Shown piece after piece: positions 45,001 through 53,789 of a stretch of DNA of 64,000 bases (position 1 is the stretch's first letter; the number at the start of each line of letters is the position of its first letter). The translations under genes were made by a program, and so were the position numbers. Below the pieces are notes generated by a model. That model was not told where the DNA came from. It did not search any database and saw only the letters and a program-made list of their open reading frames with translations. The stretch is from GCA-2705995 sp048267965 (GTDB lineage: Bacteria; Bacteroidota; Bacteroidia; Flavobacteriales_G; Salibacteraceae): positions 124,001-188,000 of the forward strand of contig JBLWWK010000002.1 in the NCBI GenBank assembly GCA_048267965.1, given 5' to 3'.

Positions 45001-46405
45001 CAGACTTCGCCCCGTGCTTATGACAGCCTCGGTAGCAGCTTTCGGTTTCTTGCCCATGGCAATTTCTACCTCCGATGGAGCCGAAGTTCAACGCCCATTA
45101 GCCACCGTTGTTATTGGTGGATTAATTACTTCTACTCTGCTCACCTTGTTTGTTTTACCCGCCATTTACGCCTGGGTTGAAAACAAAAAGATTCCTTCAA
45201 AATGGAGCCTAATTTGGGTAGGAACCGTATGCTGCTTAGGTGGAAATACGCTTACAGCTCAATCGATCCCGCTTTCGTTAGATAGCGCTTTAAAAGTTCT
45301 TCACGAAGAGAACATCTCGATTCTACAAGCAGACCTAGCCGTTGAACAATCGAAATGGCAAGAAAAAGGAAGTTGGCAATTGGGCAAAACCAACTTTCAA
45401 TTTCAACGCGGACAACTCAACACAGCTGCCATCGACAATTTTTGGAGTGTAGAACAAAACTTAGGCAATCCGCTAGAAGATGCTGCTAGGCTGCAAACTC
45501 AAAAGGCAACGTCTAATTGGCTAAAAGCTCAATCTACCCTTACCGCTCAAGAAGCAGAGAGTCTCTTAAAGCAGCAATTTGCCCATGTTTTATTTACGCA
45601 AAAACAACTAGAAACAGCTACCCAAACCGCCCAACAATTTGCTACTATTTCTAGTCAGTCTCAACAGCGGTTCCAACTGGGAGAAATTACTGAGGTTAAC
45701 GCTCTTTTACTCACTCGACAACAAAACGAACTTCAGTTATTAGTGCTCGAATTAGAACAGTTGTATCGTCAAGAGTTATTACTCTTTAATCAACTACTCA
45801 ACCAACGCGAAATCGTGTTCGTACCGTTAAATAATGACTCTATAAACACGCTACTCAGCAAGCCATTGCCCACATTAACTGCTCAGCAAGCTCCACAAGT
45901 AGTAGCAGAAATTCAACGCCAAAATGTAATAGAAAATCAGCTATCTACAGAAAAACGCGGTTGGGCTCCTTCTTTATCTGCCGGCTATTTTGAGCAAGAA
46001 ATAGATGGCGTTGCGCCCTTTAAAGGTTTTTCCATTGGGGTAAGTATGCCTTTGTGGTTTTTGCCTCAGAAAGCAGCTATAAAAACACAAAAGGTGAATC
46101 TACGGCAACAAGAATTGAAGCGAGAGTCTGCTGAAAACACGGTTCATTCAGAAATCACAATTCTCACGCAGCGGTATAATTTACTAATAGAAAAACGCAA
46201 CTATTTTGAACAAACGGCTTTACAACAAGCCCAATTATTGCGCCAACAAACTACCACAATGGTTAATGCTGGCGAAGTTTCTACCATCGAAATATTACAA
46301 GCAATACAAGCTGTTAATCAAATAGAAATTGATTATTACGAAGTGCTGAAACAGTTGGCCACTACCCGTTTTCAATTAGAACAATACGCATCATCTTCTC
46401 TTTAA
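42086..46405 (+). CDS. cusA: CusA/CzcA-type heavy-metal RND pump fused to a TolC-like domain
   Basis: 1439 residues: residues 1-1030 are the RND metal pump, and about 1055-1439 form a TolC-like outer-membrane factor. RND features: SIDAVPDITNNQVQIVT after the first helix, the proton-relay helix with GAVDFGIVIDGSVIIVE near 400, the GEGDLALQLTIPPGGSLNKSIE pore domain and the NRLRPVLMTA-type end of the second half. The HME-RND family exports Cu+/Ag+ or Co2+/Zn2+/Cd2+. The TolC part begins at SIPLSLDSALKVLHEENISIL after a new hydrophobic segment (SLIWVGTVCCLGGNTLTAQS) that may serve as an internal signal. Such fusions are seen in Bacteroidota. The metal is not fixed by sequence. The adaptor gene follows after 11 bases. 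Confidence 0.93.
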   Translation: MFDAIIAYSVRNKIIVFLGVIALIIWGTYSATELSIDAVPDITNNQVQIVTTSPSLAAQEVEKFITYPIELKMANLPSTQEIRSISRYGLSIVTVIFEEDYPLLNARQLVSEYLQTLGSEIPESLGTPELMPISTGLGEVYQYTLEVQPDFKEQYSAMELRTIQDWLVKRQLNGIEGVIEISSFGGFLKQYEVAVDPQKLQSVNLTISEVFEAISANNENTGGSYIEKGPRAYYVRSEGLIQSLDEVKQIGLKSVNGVPLTIGDIAKVKEGFAPRFGALTKNGEGETVGGILLMLKGENAFKVVENIENRVNDIQSSLPEGITIEPYLNRSDLVSRVIRTVEKNLLEGGLIVVFILVLLLGNARAGIVVASVIPLSLLFAFSLMNLFGISANLMSLGAVDFGIVIDGSVIIVEAIIHRFQEKFRGKTLSRETFENELIDASQKIRNSAAFGEIIILIVYLPILALAGIEGKTFKPMAQTIAFAILGAFILSMTYVPMMSSLLLSKSISSKPTYSDRFIAWLQKRYEPILHQLLQFKKIVIGGAILVFVGSVFVFNQLGAVFIPTLGEGDLALQLTIPPGGSLNKSIETTTRLEKILIEEFPEVKQVVSKIGTAEVPTDPMAIENSDVMIILKPKSEWTTASNREELVEKMKASLQVILGASFEFTQPIQLRFNELLTGSKADVAVKIYGEDLSTLAQLSEKAERIISTIPGASDVKADQLEGLPQLMIRYHRKKLAQHQLSVQEVNRVIQTSFAGAKASTIYEGEKRFDFVVRLKSEFRNSAAIFNTLYIKNREGVSIPISQIADIDFEEGPMQISRENTKRRVIIGVNVRNRDVKSLVEEIDETLKNQLNLPAGYTLSYGGDFENLQSATNRLLIAVPAALLLILLLLFFAFKSVTQSIMIFTAIPLAAIGGILSLYIRDMPFSISAGIGFIALFGVAVLNGIVLIAEFNQLKSSQPHLSLIDRIVLGAKNRLRPVLMTASVAAFGFLPMAISTSDGAEVQRPLATVVIGGLITSTLLTLFVLPAIYAWVENKKIPSKWSLIWVGTVCCLGGNTLTAQSIPLSLDSALKVLHEENISILQADLAVEQSKWQEKGSWQLGKTNFQFQRGQLNTAAIDNFWSVEQNLGNPLEDAARLQTQKATSNWLKAQSTLTAQEAESLLKQQFAHVLFTQKQLETATQTAQQFATISSQSQQRFQLGEITEVNALLLTRQQNELQLLVLELEQLYRQELLLFNQLLNQREIVFVPLNNDSINTLLSKPLPTLTAQQAPQVVAEIQRQNVIENQLSTEKRGWAPSLSAGYFEQEIDGVAPFKGFSIGVSMPLWFLPQKAAIKTQKVNLRQQELKRESAENTVHSEITILTQRYNLLIEKRNYFEQTALQQAQLLRQQTTTMVNAGEVSTIEILQAIQAVNQIEIDYYEVLKQLATTRFQLEQYASSSL

Positions 46406-46416
46406 AATTACTCGAC

Positions 46417-47562
46417 ATGAAAAATGTACTCTATATACTTTCCCTTACTTTTTTAGCGGCTTGCAGTGCTTCTTCTACAGAAGGAACCGATAGTCATTCT
46501 CACGATAATCATGCAGATCACGATCATTCTCATGAAGTTAAAACCTATACCCATAACCAACTGAAAAATGCAGGAATTGAATGGGGAAAACTTGCTAAAG
46601 TAGCAGTAGAACAAACCATAAATTGCAACGGAGTTATTGATGTACCACCCCAAAACAAAACGGAAATTATTGCTCCATTAGGCGGTGTGGTTAAAACGCT
46701 AAAAGTATATCCTACCGAAAAAGTAAAAGAAGGTCAGTTGTTGTGCACCATTTCTGGCCCTGTTTATTGGCAATTGCAACAACGCTTTTTAAGGGCTGCT
46801 GCCCAACTTGAATTTGCACAAGCAGATTTCGACAGAAAATCAAAAATGATAACTACCAGTGCTGTGGCAGAAAGAGAATTTCAGGCCAGTAAAAGTCAAT
46901 ACCAGCAAGTAAAAGCCGAATACGAAGGCGCTTATGAAGAATTGATTTTTTGTGGTTTTTCGCCAGAAAAGATTCAAAAAGATGGAATTCAATCTTATTT
47001 ACCCATCTATTCACCCACAGCCGGATACATTACCAACATCAACGTAAATCAAGGCCAATCGGTAGCCGCTGAGGCTAGTTTAATTAGCATCATTAACAAA
47101 GAGCACATGCATTTAGAACTCACCGTTTTCGAAAAAGACGTTGCTCGATTGGCGTTACATCAAAACATCCGATTTTCATTGCAAAGCGATACTTCTATTC
47201 ACCAAGCCGAAATATTTTTAATTGGCGAATCACTTCAACCTGAAAACAGAAGTGTTAATGTACACGGCCATTTGCACCATGAAGACGAAAACCTAAAACC
47301 GGGTATGTATGTAAATGCGCAAATAATTACCCATGCCGATACCGTTTTTGCTTTGCCGAAAGAAGCTGCTATTCGGGTAAAAGACCATTACGAAGTTTAT
47401 GTTCGTAATAACAAAGGAGAATTTTCTTCTCAAATTTTTGAAGTCGAACACGAGACCGAAGAGTACTTGGTTCCTACCGATATTGAAAAATGGAAAAACA
47501 AACAATTGGTGCTAAAAGGCGCATATAGCCTGCAAGAAGCAGAAGCTGGCCACAGCCATTAA
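46417..47562 (+). CDS. cusB: RND periplasmic adaptor, CusB/CzcB type, His-rich
   Basis: 381-residue lipoprotein (lipobox LAAC, Cys near residue 16) that links the pump to the outer-membrane part. The N-terminus has a His/Asp-rich metal-binding stretch (SHSHDNHADHDHSHE, residues 27-41). Then come the barrel-sandwich hybrid strands (VIDVPPQNKTEIIAPLGGV), a hairpin helix region (AQLEFAQADFDRKSKMITTSAV) and the second half, which starts with SYLPIYSPTAGYITNINVNQGQ. This matches the CusB/CzcB group. Same operon as the pump. An exact motif copy (47468) encodes LVPTDI. Confidence 0.93.
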   Translation: MKNVLYILSLTFLAACSASSTEGTDSHSHDNHADHDHSHEVKTYTHNQLKNAGIEWGKLAKVAVEQTINCNGVIDVPPQNKTEIIAPLGGVVKTLKVYPTEKVKEGQLLCTISGPVYWQLQQRFLRAAAQLEFAQADFDRKSKMITTSAVAEREFQASKSQYQQVKAEYEGAYEELIFCGFSPEKIQKDGIQSYLPIYSPTAGYITNINVNQGQSVAAEASLISIINKEHMHLELTVFEKDVARLALHQNIRFSLQSDTSIHQAEIFLIGESLQPENRSVNVHGHLHHEDENLKPGMYVNAQIITHADTVFALPKEAAIRVKDHYEVYVRNNKGEFSSQIFEVEHETEEYLVPTDIEKWKNKQLVLKGAYSLQEAEAGHSH

Positions 47563-47644
47563 CAGCGGCTTTTACAAGGCTAAAACCATTCTAAATTAAG
47601 TAGACTCCGTTTAAATGCGGAGCCTATTTGTTAGCTTAGTAAGT

Positions 47645-48376
47645 ATGAAAGTAGAATTATCTGAAGGCGAATTACACGGACAAGGAATCTTCTCGAAGTG
47701 GCAAGATTACTTAGCTGAATTTGTTTACGGTGGCATTGATGGTAGTGTAACTACTTTTGCTGTGGTGGCGGGTTCTGCAGGAGCCGGACTCGACTCTTCG
47801 GTGGTTATTATTCTAGGTTTTGCCAACCTTATTGCAGATGGTTTTTCTATGTCTGTAGGAGCCTATTTATCGCATAAAAGTAATTTTCAACAATACAAAA
47901 AACACCGTTCTATCGAATACTGGGAGGTAGAACATATTCCTGAAAAAGAACGCGAAGAAATCGAGGAGATTTACCGTGAAAAAGGATTTGAAGGGGAACT
48001 TTTGCAGCAGGTAGTCGACAAAATTTGTGAAGACAAAGACCGCTGGGTAGATGTAATGATGAAAGAAGAATTAGAGATGCAATTGCCCGATAAAAGTCCG
48101 TTTACCATGGGATTGGTCACTTTTCTTTCTTTTTTGCTTATTGGATTTATCCCGCTTGTAGTCTACGTTTACGACTATTTTGCACCTCTTGAAAAAAGTC
48201 TTTTCATGGTTTCTTCTGCTCTTACGGCATTGGCTTTTGTGGGTATCGGCATTTTGAAAGGCTCGGTTACTTCAACGCCTATTTTAAAAAGTGTTTTAGA
48301 GACTTTGTTACTAGGCGGTAGCGCAGCTATTTTGGCCTATTTTGTTGGAGATGTAATAGAGGGTATTTTTCTGTAG
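47645..48376 (+). CDS. VIT1/CCC1 family membrane transporter
   Basis: 243 residues from the Met chosen here; the frame extends 10 codons upstream. Five membrane helices, with the family signature YGGIDGSVTTFAVVAGSAGAGL, then LGFANLIADGFSMSVGAYLS and the cytosolic Glu-rich helices (EVEHIPEKEREEIEEIYREKGF, DVMMKEELEMQL) that bind metals in VIT1. The family moves Fe2+ or Mn2+ out of the cytosol in exchange for protons. The position downstream of a metal efflux system fits a metal-detoxification block. Its TAG stop lies within a motif-like sequence (CTGTAGGAACAC). Confidence 0.88.
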   Translation: MKVELSEGELHGQGIFSKWQDYLAEFVYGGIDGSVTTFAVVAGSAGAGLDSSVVIILGFANLIADGFSMSVGAYLSHKSNFQQYKKHRSIEYWEVEHIPEKEREEIEEIYREKGFEGELLQQVVDKICEDKDRWVDVMMKEELEMQLPDKSPFTMGLVTFLSFLLIGFIPLVVYVYDYFAPLEKSLFMVSSALTALAFVGIGILKGSVTSTPILKSVLETLLLGGSAAILAYFVGDVIEGIFL

Positions 48377-48502
48377 GAACACGACTCCGTTCTTTTTGAA
48401 TTGTTCCTATTCGAATTGAGTTTCTCTACAATTCATTGCTAGAAATTACTGAAAAGATGGAATACCTGAAAATCAGCACGAGTTATCTAAATAAGTGAAT
48501 TC

Positions 48503-48514
48503 GGGTTCCTACCG
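48503..48514 (-). repeat. Intergenic dispersed motif (GGGTTCCTACCG)
   Basis: Between the convergent VIT1-like and moxR genes. It is the inverted partner, 119 bases on, of the degenerate copy that contains the VIT1-like stop codon. Confidence 0.8.
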
Positions 48515-48549
48515 ACCGAAAACACGTAAAACCATGGTTTTGGCTTATT

Positions 48550-49518
48550 CTACTTTAAAAGCTCATCAATAATTTTATCTACGTTGTAGCCTTCTGCTTC
48601 TGCCTTATAATTCAAGACCAATCTGTGGCGTAAAATAGGTTTCGCAACCGCTCTAACGTCTTCGCTATCTGGCGAGTATTTGCCATTCATTAACGCGTGA
48701 CACTTGGCTCCTAAAATTAAGAATTGAGAACAACGAGGTCCCGCGCCCCAAGAAACTAAATCTTTTACCAATTGCGGTGCAAACTCACCATCGGGGCGCG
48801 TTTTAGCCGTTAATTTCACCGCGTATTCGAATACATTATCGGCAACAGGTACTTTTCTCACCAACTGTTGAAAATACACAATCTCTTCTGCGCTCATTAC
48901 CGAGTTGAGCGTTTGATTGTTTTCACCCGTGGTGGCTTTTACCACCTCTAATTCTTCTTGAAAAGATGGATAATCTACCCAAATATTGAACATAAAACGA
49001 TCTAATTGCGCTTCTGGCAAGGGATAGGTACCTTCTTGCTCAATAGGGTTTTGAGTAGCTAAAACAAAAAATGGAGCCTCTAAACGATAAGAATGTCCGC
49101 CTGCTGTAACCGATTTTTCTTGCATAGCTTCTAACAAAGCCGCCTGCGTTTTAGGAGGTGTTCTATTAATTTCATCGGCCAATACAATGTTGGCAAAAAG
49201 GGGTCCTTTTATAAACTTGAACTCTCTTTTATCGTTTAAGATTTCGGATCCTACAATATCAGAAGGCATTAAATCTGGCGTAAACTGAATACGAGAAAAT
49301 TGCAAGCCTAACGCTTCTGAAATAGTGTTAACCAATAAGGTTTTAGCTAAACCTGGCACCCCAACTAACAATGCATGTCCGCCACTGAAAACAGCAATTA
49401 ATACGTCTTTAATTACATCTTGCTGGCCAATAATTTTCTTGGCAATTTCTTGGTTAAGAACAGATACCTTTTTCGCAAATGCGTCTGCGGCTTCTACATC
49501 GTTTTTGTAAGGTTGCAT
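48550..49518 (-). CDS. MoxR-type AAA+ ATPase
   Basis: 322 residues. Walker A GVPGLAKT at 53-60, Walker B VLADEINRTPPKTQAALLEAMQE, sensor LATQNPIEQEGTYPLPEAQLDRF and the C-terminal lid with RHRLVLNYKAEAEG. MoxR ATPases act as chaperones with von Willebrand-factor-A partners in assembling envelope or metal-containing complexes. No such partner is adjacent here; the gene instead ends an operon of periplasmic folding factors, 4 bases after the SurA-like gene. Cytosolic. Confidence 0.93.
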   Translation of the reverse strand: MQPYKNDVEAADAFAKKVSVLNQEIAKKIIGQQDVIKDVLIAVFSGGHALLVGVPGLAKTLLVNTISEALGLQFSRIQFTPDLMPSDIVGSEILNDKREFKFIKGPLFANIVLADEINRTPPKTQAALLEAMQEKSVTAGGHSYRLEAPFFVLATQNPIEQEGTYPLPEAQLDRFMFNIWVDYPSFQEELEVVKATTGENNQTLNSVMSAEEIVYFQQLVRKVPVADNVFEYAVKLTAKTRPDGEFAPQLVKDLVSWGAGPRCSQFLILGAKCHALMNGKYSPDSEDVRAVAKPILRHRLVLNYKAEAEGYNVDKIIDELLK

Positions 49519-49522
49519 AGTT

Positions 49523-50908
49523 TTAGTTCTCTTTTATCCAATTATAATCGAAAGTACAATCTTGAAATTCTTCGTCTATTTGAAGGTAAGTACTTTTGAT
49601 TTTACTCGCCATCCACTCGGCAATAACTTTATTTTCTTTCTCTTGACGTGCCGCTTGTTGAATTCTTTCGTAATCGTCTCGTAAATTAGCGCGGTGAGGC
49701 TCAGAAATGGTTAATAATTTCACCAAACGGTAAACGCGCGAGCCATCTTCTTGCTGCTTTAAAACGGGTTTCGAGATATCTCCCGGTTCCATTTTATCCA
49801 TTACGAAAAATAATCCCGGGTCAATTTGATTGAGCTCATCCATTTGAAATTTAGGTTCGCTCGTTGCCATATTAATAATCTTACCTCCATTTTGGCGGCT
49901 TTGCTTATCATCTGAATATTTCTTGGCCATGTCTTCAAAAGTAATGCTGTCTACTTCTGTGATTTGGGTGCGAATAGAATCTAATTGATTCTTGGCTTTG
50001 ACCATATCTTCAGGACGAATTTCTGGTGTTAATAGAATGTGTCTACAGTTCAGTTTTTGACCTTGTCTTTCTATCATTTGAATAATGTGAAAGCCATATT
50101 CAGATTCTACCACTTCTGAAACTTCTCCCGGTTGCAAAGAGAATGCAGCTGCGGCAAATTCAGGTACCAATTGACCTCGCGTTAAAAAGCCTAATTCACC
50201 GTTGCGCTTTGCCGAACCAGGATCTTCTGAGTATAAATACGCTAAGGTTCCAAAATCTTCGCCTTCGATTATTCGTTTTCTAAAGCTTTGCAAACGTTCT
50301 TTTGTGGCTTGTTTCTCTTCGGCACTAATTGGTGGCTCAATTACAATTTGGGCAATTTCTACCTCTGAGTTTATGTACGGAAGACTATCTTCTGGTATGC
50401 TTTTATAGAAGTTTTTCACTTCTCTTGGCGTTACGGTAATGCTTTGGGTAATTTCCCCTTGCATGCGCTGAACGTACAATTGATCTTCGATAATATCGTG
50501 AAAATCGGCCTTGATTTCTACAATTGATTTGCCGTAAAACTCTTCTAGCTTTTTCTCTGAACCTACCTGCTGAACAAAGAATTGCAAACGCCTGTTGATT
50601 TCGCCTTGAATTTCTTCTTCAGACACTTCAAGTGAATCTACTTTTGCCTGATTTACCAATAATTGCTGAAACAACAATTCTTCGAAAAGCTTGCAACGTG
50701 TGTTTTCATTAACAGGGTTTCCTGATTGTGCATACTGAGAAAACTGGTCTTCTAAGTCTGAGCGCAATACAATTCTATCGGCAACAATGGCTATTACGCC
50801 ATCGATAGGTATGGGTTCTGGTTGAGCTTGAGAAACCAGCGATTGCAACAACAACAAGGTTGCTAAAAACCATTTAGATTGTAGTGTTGCCCGTTTTATG
50901 TTAACCAT
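49523..50908 (-). CDS. SurA-like periplasmic peptidyl-prolyl isomerase
   Basis: 461 residues from the chosen Met; the longer start overlaps the preceding gene by 20 bases. Signal peptide (WFLATLLLLQSLVSQAQ). An N-terminal SurA chaperone domain (IAIVADRIVLRSDLEDQF, then NRRLQFFVQQVGSEKK) and two parvulin domains follow: EIAQIVIEPP to YGFHIIQMIERQ, and LNCRHILLTPEIRP to about residue 390. It guides unfolded outer-membrane proteins and may assist T9SS-dependent biogenesis. Third in the ppi operon, coupled to the gene before it. Confidence 0.93.
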   Translation of the reverse strand: MVNIKRATLQSKWFLATLLLLQSLVSQAQPEPIPIDGVIAIVADRIVLRSDLEDQFSQYAQSGNPVNENTRCKLFEELLFQQLLVNQAKVDSLEVSEEEIQGEINRRLQFFVQQVGSEKKLEEFYGKSIVEIKADFHDIIEDQLYVQRMQGEITQSITVTPREVKNFYKSIPEDSLPYINSEVEIAQIVIEPPISAEEKQATKERLQSFRKRIIEGEDFGTLAYLYSEDPGSAKRNGELGFLTRGQLVPEFAAAAFSLQPGEVSEVVESEYGFHIIQMIERQGQKLNCRHILLTPEIRPEDMVKAKNQLDSIRTQITEVDSITFEDMAKKYSDDKQSRQNGGKIINMATSEPKFQMDELNQIDPGLFFVMDKMEPGDISKPVLKQQEDGSRVYRLVKLLTISEPHRANLRDDYERIQQAARQEKENKVIAEWMASKIKSTYLQIDEEFQDCTFDYNWIKEN

Positions 50909-50912
50909 GAGA

Positions 50913-51782
50913 TTATATCGAGTAAATTTCAAATTCTTTCTTTTCTTGAGCGCGTTTGTACAAGTCTTTCTCCATTCTGGAAATTAACTCTTGTTTTCGC
51001 TGATTTAGTATAATGGTTTTAATATTCTCTCTTTCTAATTCGAGGGGAGAAATACTATCTTTTAATCGGTAATCTTTAAATTTTACCAAAAATATAGAAC
51101 CACCTTGCCTAATTTCAATTACTTCTTTCTTACTGATTAACGCCAATTTATCGGTTTCAGCAAACTGAATTTCTTTGGCTAAATCGTCAAAGTACAACCA
51201 CGTATTTTCGTCTAAAAAATAGTTGACAGAAAACTGATGACAGTAATCTTCTAACTTTAAAAAATCTTCTTCTTTATCGCTTTTAATCCACTCTCTTACT
51301 TTAAGAATTGTGGGCGCGTTAGTATCGATCTGAACGTAATTTACTTTAACAATGTAATCTTTCAGTTCAAAATTCTCTTTGTTATTTTCGTAATACGTAG
51401 AGATTTCTTCTTCGGTAATTAGCGTGTCAATTTTTTGGTTTACCAGGCTGCTTTCGTAAGAATAGATCAATAAATCGTTTCGATACTCTTGCACTTGGCG
51501 CTCAATCTCTTCGTTTTGCTCTTCTAAATTTTGTTGAGCATTATGCAGAATCACCTGTTTTTCTATCCAGTTTTCGATTAAGCTCATCGCCATAAGCGCG
51601 CTATCGTTTCCTGAAATTTCTGATGGTATTTGCGCTTCTACTTCTTCGAGGTACAAGTACTGATTGTACGCTCTGGCTACCGCTACCCTATCGTCTTCGC
51701 TGGGCATTAACCACTTACAGCCAGTGACTAAAAAAGCCACTGGCAGTAACCATTTGAATTTTAAAATAGTGTGTGCTGTCAA
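50913..51782 (-). CDS. SurA-like lipoprotein without a clear parvulin domain
   Basis: 289 residues. Lipobox LVTGC (Cys near 22). Helices typical of SurA N-terminal domains (VARAYNQYLYLEEVEAQIP, then SLIENWIEKQVILHNAQQN and QVQEYRNDLLIYSYESSL) are followed by a short C-terminal part with KDYIVKVNYVQIDTN, IRQGGSIFLVKFKDY. The usual parvulin active-site blocks (H-I-L, G-G-E-L) are missing. It is a probable holdase in the same operon, between a two-parvulin protein (4 bases upstream) and a SurA-like protein (overlapping downstream). Confidence 0.78.
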   Translation of the reverse strand: MTAHTILKFKWLLPVAFLVTGCKWLMPSEDDRVAVARAYNQYLYLEEVEAQIPSEISGNDSALMAMSLIENWIEKQVILHNAQQNLEEQNEEIERQVQEYRNDLLIYSYESSLVNQKIDTLITEEEISTYYENNKENFELKDYIVKVNYVQIDTNAPTILKVREWIKSDKEEDFLKLEDYCHQFSVNYFLDENTWLYFDDLAKEIQFAETDKLALISKKEVIEIRQGGSIFLVKFKDYRLKDSISPLELERENIKTIILNQRKQELISRMEKDLYKRAQEKKEFEIYSI

Positions 51783-51786
51783 AAAA

Positions 51787-53757
51787 CTATTGGATGTTTA
51801 CGTTCTTTAAAGTTTCTTTATTCACTTCGTAAGAATATTTTTCTCTCAGCTGTTTAATCCAAGTTTCTTCTAGGTATTCTTGGTAAGCAGCGGTAATTAA
51901 GCCTCTTGCTTCTTCAATTTTCTTAGCGGTAGGATCCATTACTTCACGAATGTTAACTACCACAAAGTTTTCACCTTTTTGCTTGATAGGTGAAATTCCT
52001 TTTTTGAATGAAAAACCTTCTAATGCGTTGGATTCGCCATATTCATACTTTCCACTCTTAATAGAAACACCTAGCTGAGAGTTGGTATTTATGGTGGCCA
52101 TAATTAGGCTGTCGTTGGTTCCTTCTGCTAGTAGAGCTGCTACTTTTTCTGCTCCTTCTTTCGAATCACAAGTGTAAACGGTTGCGTCTGCGCGTTTTTT
52201 CCACATAAAATCATTTTTATGGTCAGCGTAGAACTTCTCTAATCCGGCTGTGTCTTTAATGGCTTTGCTCCAAACTTTTTTATCCATTAAATCGAACAGT
52301 AGGATCCCATCGCGGTATTCTTGCACAAGATTTTTATAGTCTTGATGCTTAATTTCAAGAATGGTGCTTTCGTAATTAATGATTTTTTCTTCGACAAAAC
52401 GGTCAAAAAGATCATTTACCATAGATTCGGTTGCCGTGTATTCTCTGGTGCGTTGGTTGGCATGAATAAATTTCGCAAAGTCTTTCTGAGTGTAAATCAA
52501 TTTTTGCTTTCCGTATAGTTTATCGTTAATCTGAAGAATTTTCTTGTCTAAATCTTCATTGGGTAATTTCCATTTACCCGCTAGGGCTTCATCACCTAAC
52601 CATCCGTAGAAAGCTTCTTTTGATTTGCTCCAAATTTTAACTTTATATTCTTTTTTCAATTTGGCCACCAAAGAACTTCTACTTTGCTTGCCGCGAGTGT
52701 CTTTAGCAATTTTTTGTTTAATCTCAGCTTCTACTTCTTTAAAGGTTCCTACCTCTTTTTTATCGATTAAACGAACAATGTGCCAGCCGTATTCGGTTTT
52801 GAATGGCTTAGAAAATTCTGTTTCCTCTAATTCGTTTACAGCATCTTCAAAAGCAGGAACCATTCTTCCAGAGCCAAACCAAGGTAATTCTCCACCTCTT
52901 CTTGCCGAACCTTTATCATCGCTATACGCAGAAGTCAATGAGTTAAACTTCTCCCCGTTTTCTAACCTTTTATAGATATCGTTAATTTTTTGCTCTGCAT
53001 TCTTCTTTTCTGCCTCACTGTCGCCATCTACCGATTTCACCATGATGTGAGCCGCACGAATTTGCCCCATGGCTGGTCTGCGATTCGTTACCTTCAAGAT
53101 GTGATATCCGTAATCGGTTCGTACAATATCAGATATACTGCCAACTTCAGTTGAGTAAGCTGCCGTTTCGAACGGATAAACCATTCTAAAAACAGTAAAG
53201 TACCCCAATTGACCTCCGTTTGATTTTACAGAAGGATCTTCTGATTTTTCTTTCGCTACGCGTTCAAAATCGTCTCCAGCATTCAATTGTTTCTGAATAG
53301 CTTGGATTTTTCTAAACGCTTTTAAGGTATCGGCTGGGTTAGCATCGGCTCCTACCCTTACTAAGATATGGCTGGCTTCAACATCGTATTTCATACGCTC
53401 ATAAGCTTCTTGCATAAGCGCATCGTTAAACGATTGATCGATTAAATAAGGCTCTTTTAATTGTTTTACATAGCCTTCTAGTTCGTTTCTAAAACTAGCT
53501 ACTGTGTCTAAGCCTAAAGCTTCCGCCTCTTTTACTTTCAATTTAAAATTGATAAAAAGCTCTAAGTATTCTTCAACGCTCTTTTGTTCTACGTTTTGAG
53601 TTTGCGAGTTATTCTTGTTGTAAATCGCTTCAAATTCGGCTACAGTAACCGGTTGATCTTCAATTGTAATGAGAACATCAGATTTGTTCTGCGCCCAAAG
53701 AGAGGCCGAAACAAATACCAATGCAAAAGCTAGAAAGAATGGTTTCAAACTTTTCAT
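51787..53757 (-). CDS. Periplasmic peptidyl-prolyl isomerase with two parvulin domains
   Basis: 656 residues. Signal peptide (residues 4-22, ending SLWAQ). An N-terminal SurA-like helical region (SVEEYLELFINFKLKVKEAEALG) precedes two rotamase domains: about 128-225 (EASHILVRVGADA to YGYHILKVTNRR) and 230-335 (RAAHIMVKSVDGDS to YGWHIVRLIDKK). A long helical C-terminal half (350-656) has no named domain. First gene of the ppi-ppi-surA-moxR operon, 32 bases after guaB. Chaperone for outer-membrane proteins, by analogy. Two motif variants (52743, 53346). Confidence 0.92.
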   Translation of the reverse strand: MKSLKPFFLAFALVFVSASLWAQNKSDVLITIEDQPVTVAEFEAIYNKNNSQTQNVEQKSVEEYLELFINFKLKVKEAEALGLDTVASFRNELEGYVKQLKEPYLIDQSFNDALMQEAYERMKYDVEASHILVRVGADANPADTLKAFRKIQAIQKQLNAGDDFERVAKEKSEDPSVKSNGGQLGYFTVFRMVYPFETAAYSTEVGSISDIVRTDYGYHILKVTNRRPAMGQIRAAHIMVKSVDGDSEAEKKNAEQKINDIYKRLENGEKFNSLTSAYSDDKGSARRGGELPWFGSGRMVPAFEDAVNELEETEFSKPFKTEYGWHIVRLIDKKEVGTFKEVEAEIKQKIAKDTRGKQSRSSLVAKLKKEYKVKIWSKSKEAFYGWLGDEALAGKWKLPNEDLDKKILQINDKLYGKQKLIYTQKDFAKFIHANQRTREYTATESMVNDLFDRFVEEKIINYESTILEIKHQDYKNLVQEYRDGILLFDLMDKKVWSKAIKDTAGLEKFYADHKNDFMWKKRADATVYTCDSKEGAEKVAALLAEGTNDSLIMATINTNSQLGVSIKSGKYEYGESNALEGFSFKKGISPIKQKGENFVVVNIREVMDPTAKKIEEARGLITAAYQEYLEETWIKQLREKYSYEVNKETLKNVNIQ

Positions 53758-53789
53758 AATGTTAATTAAGAGTTGATTGTGTGATAAAT

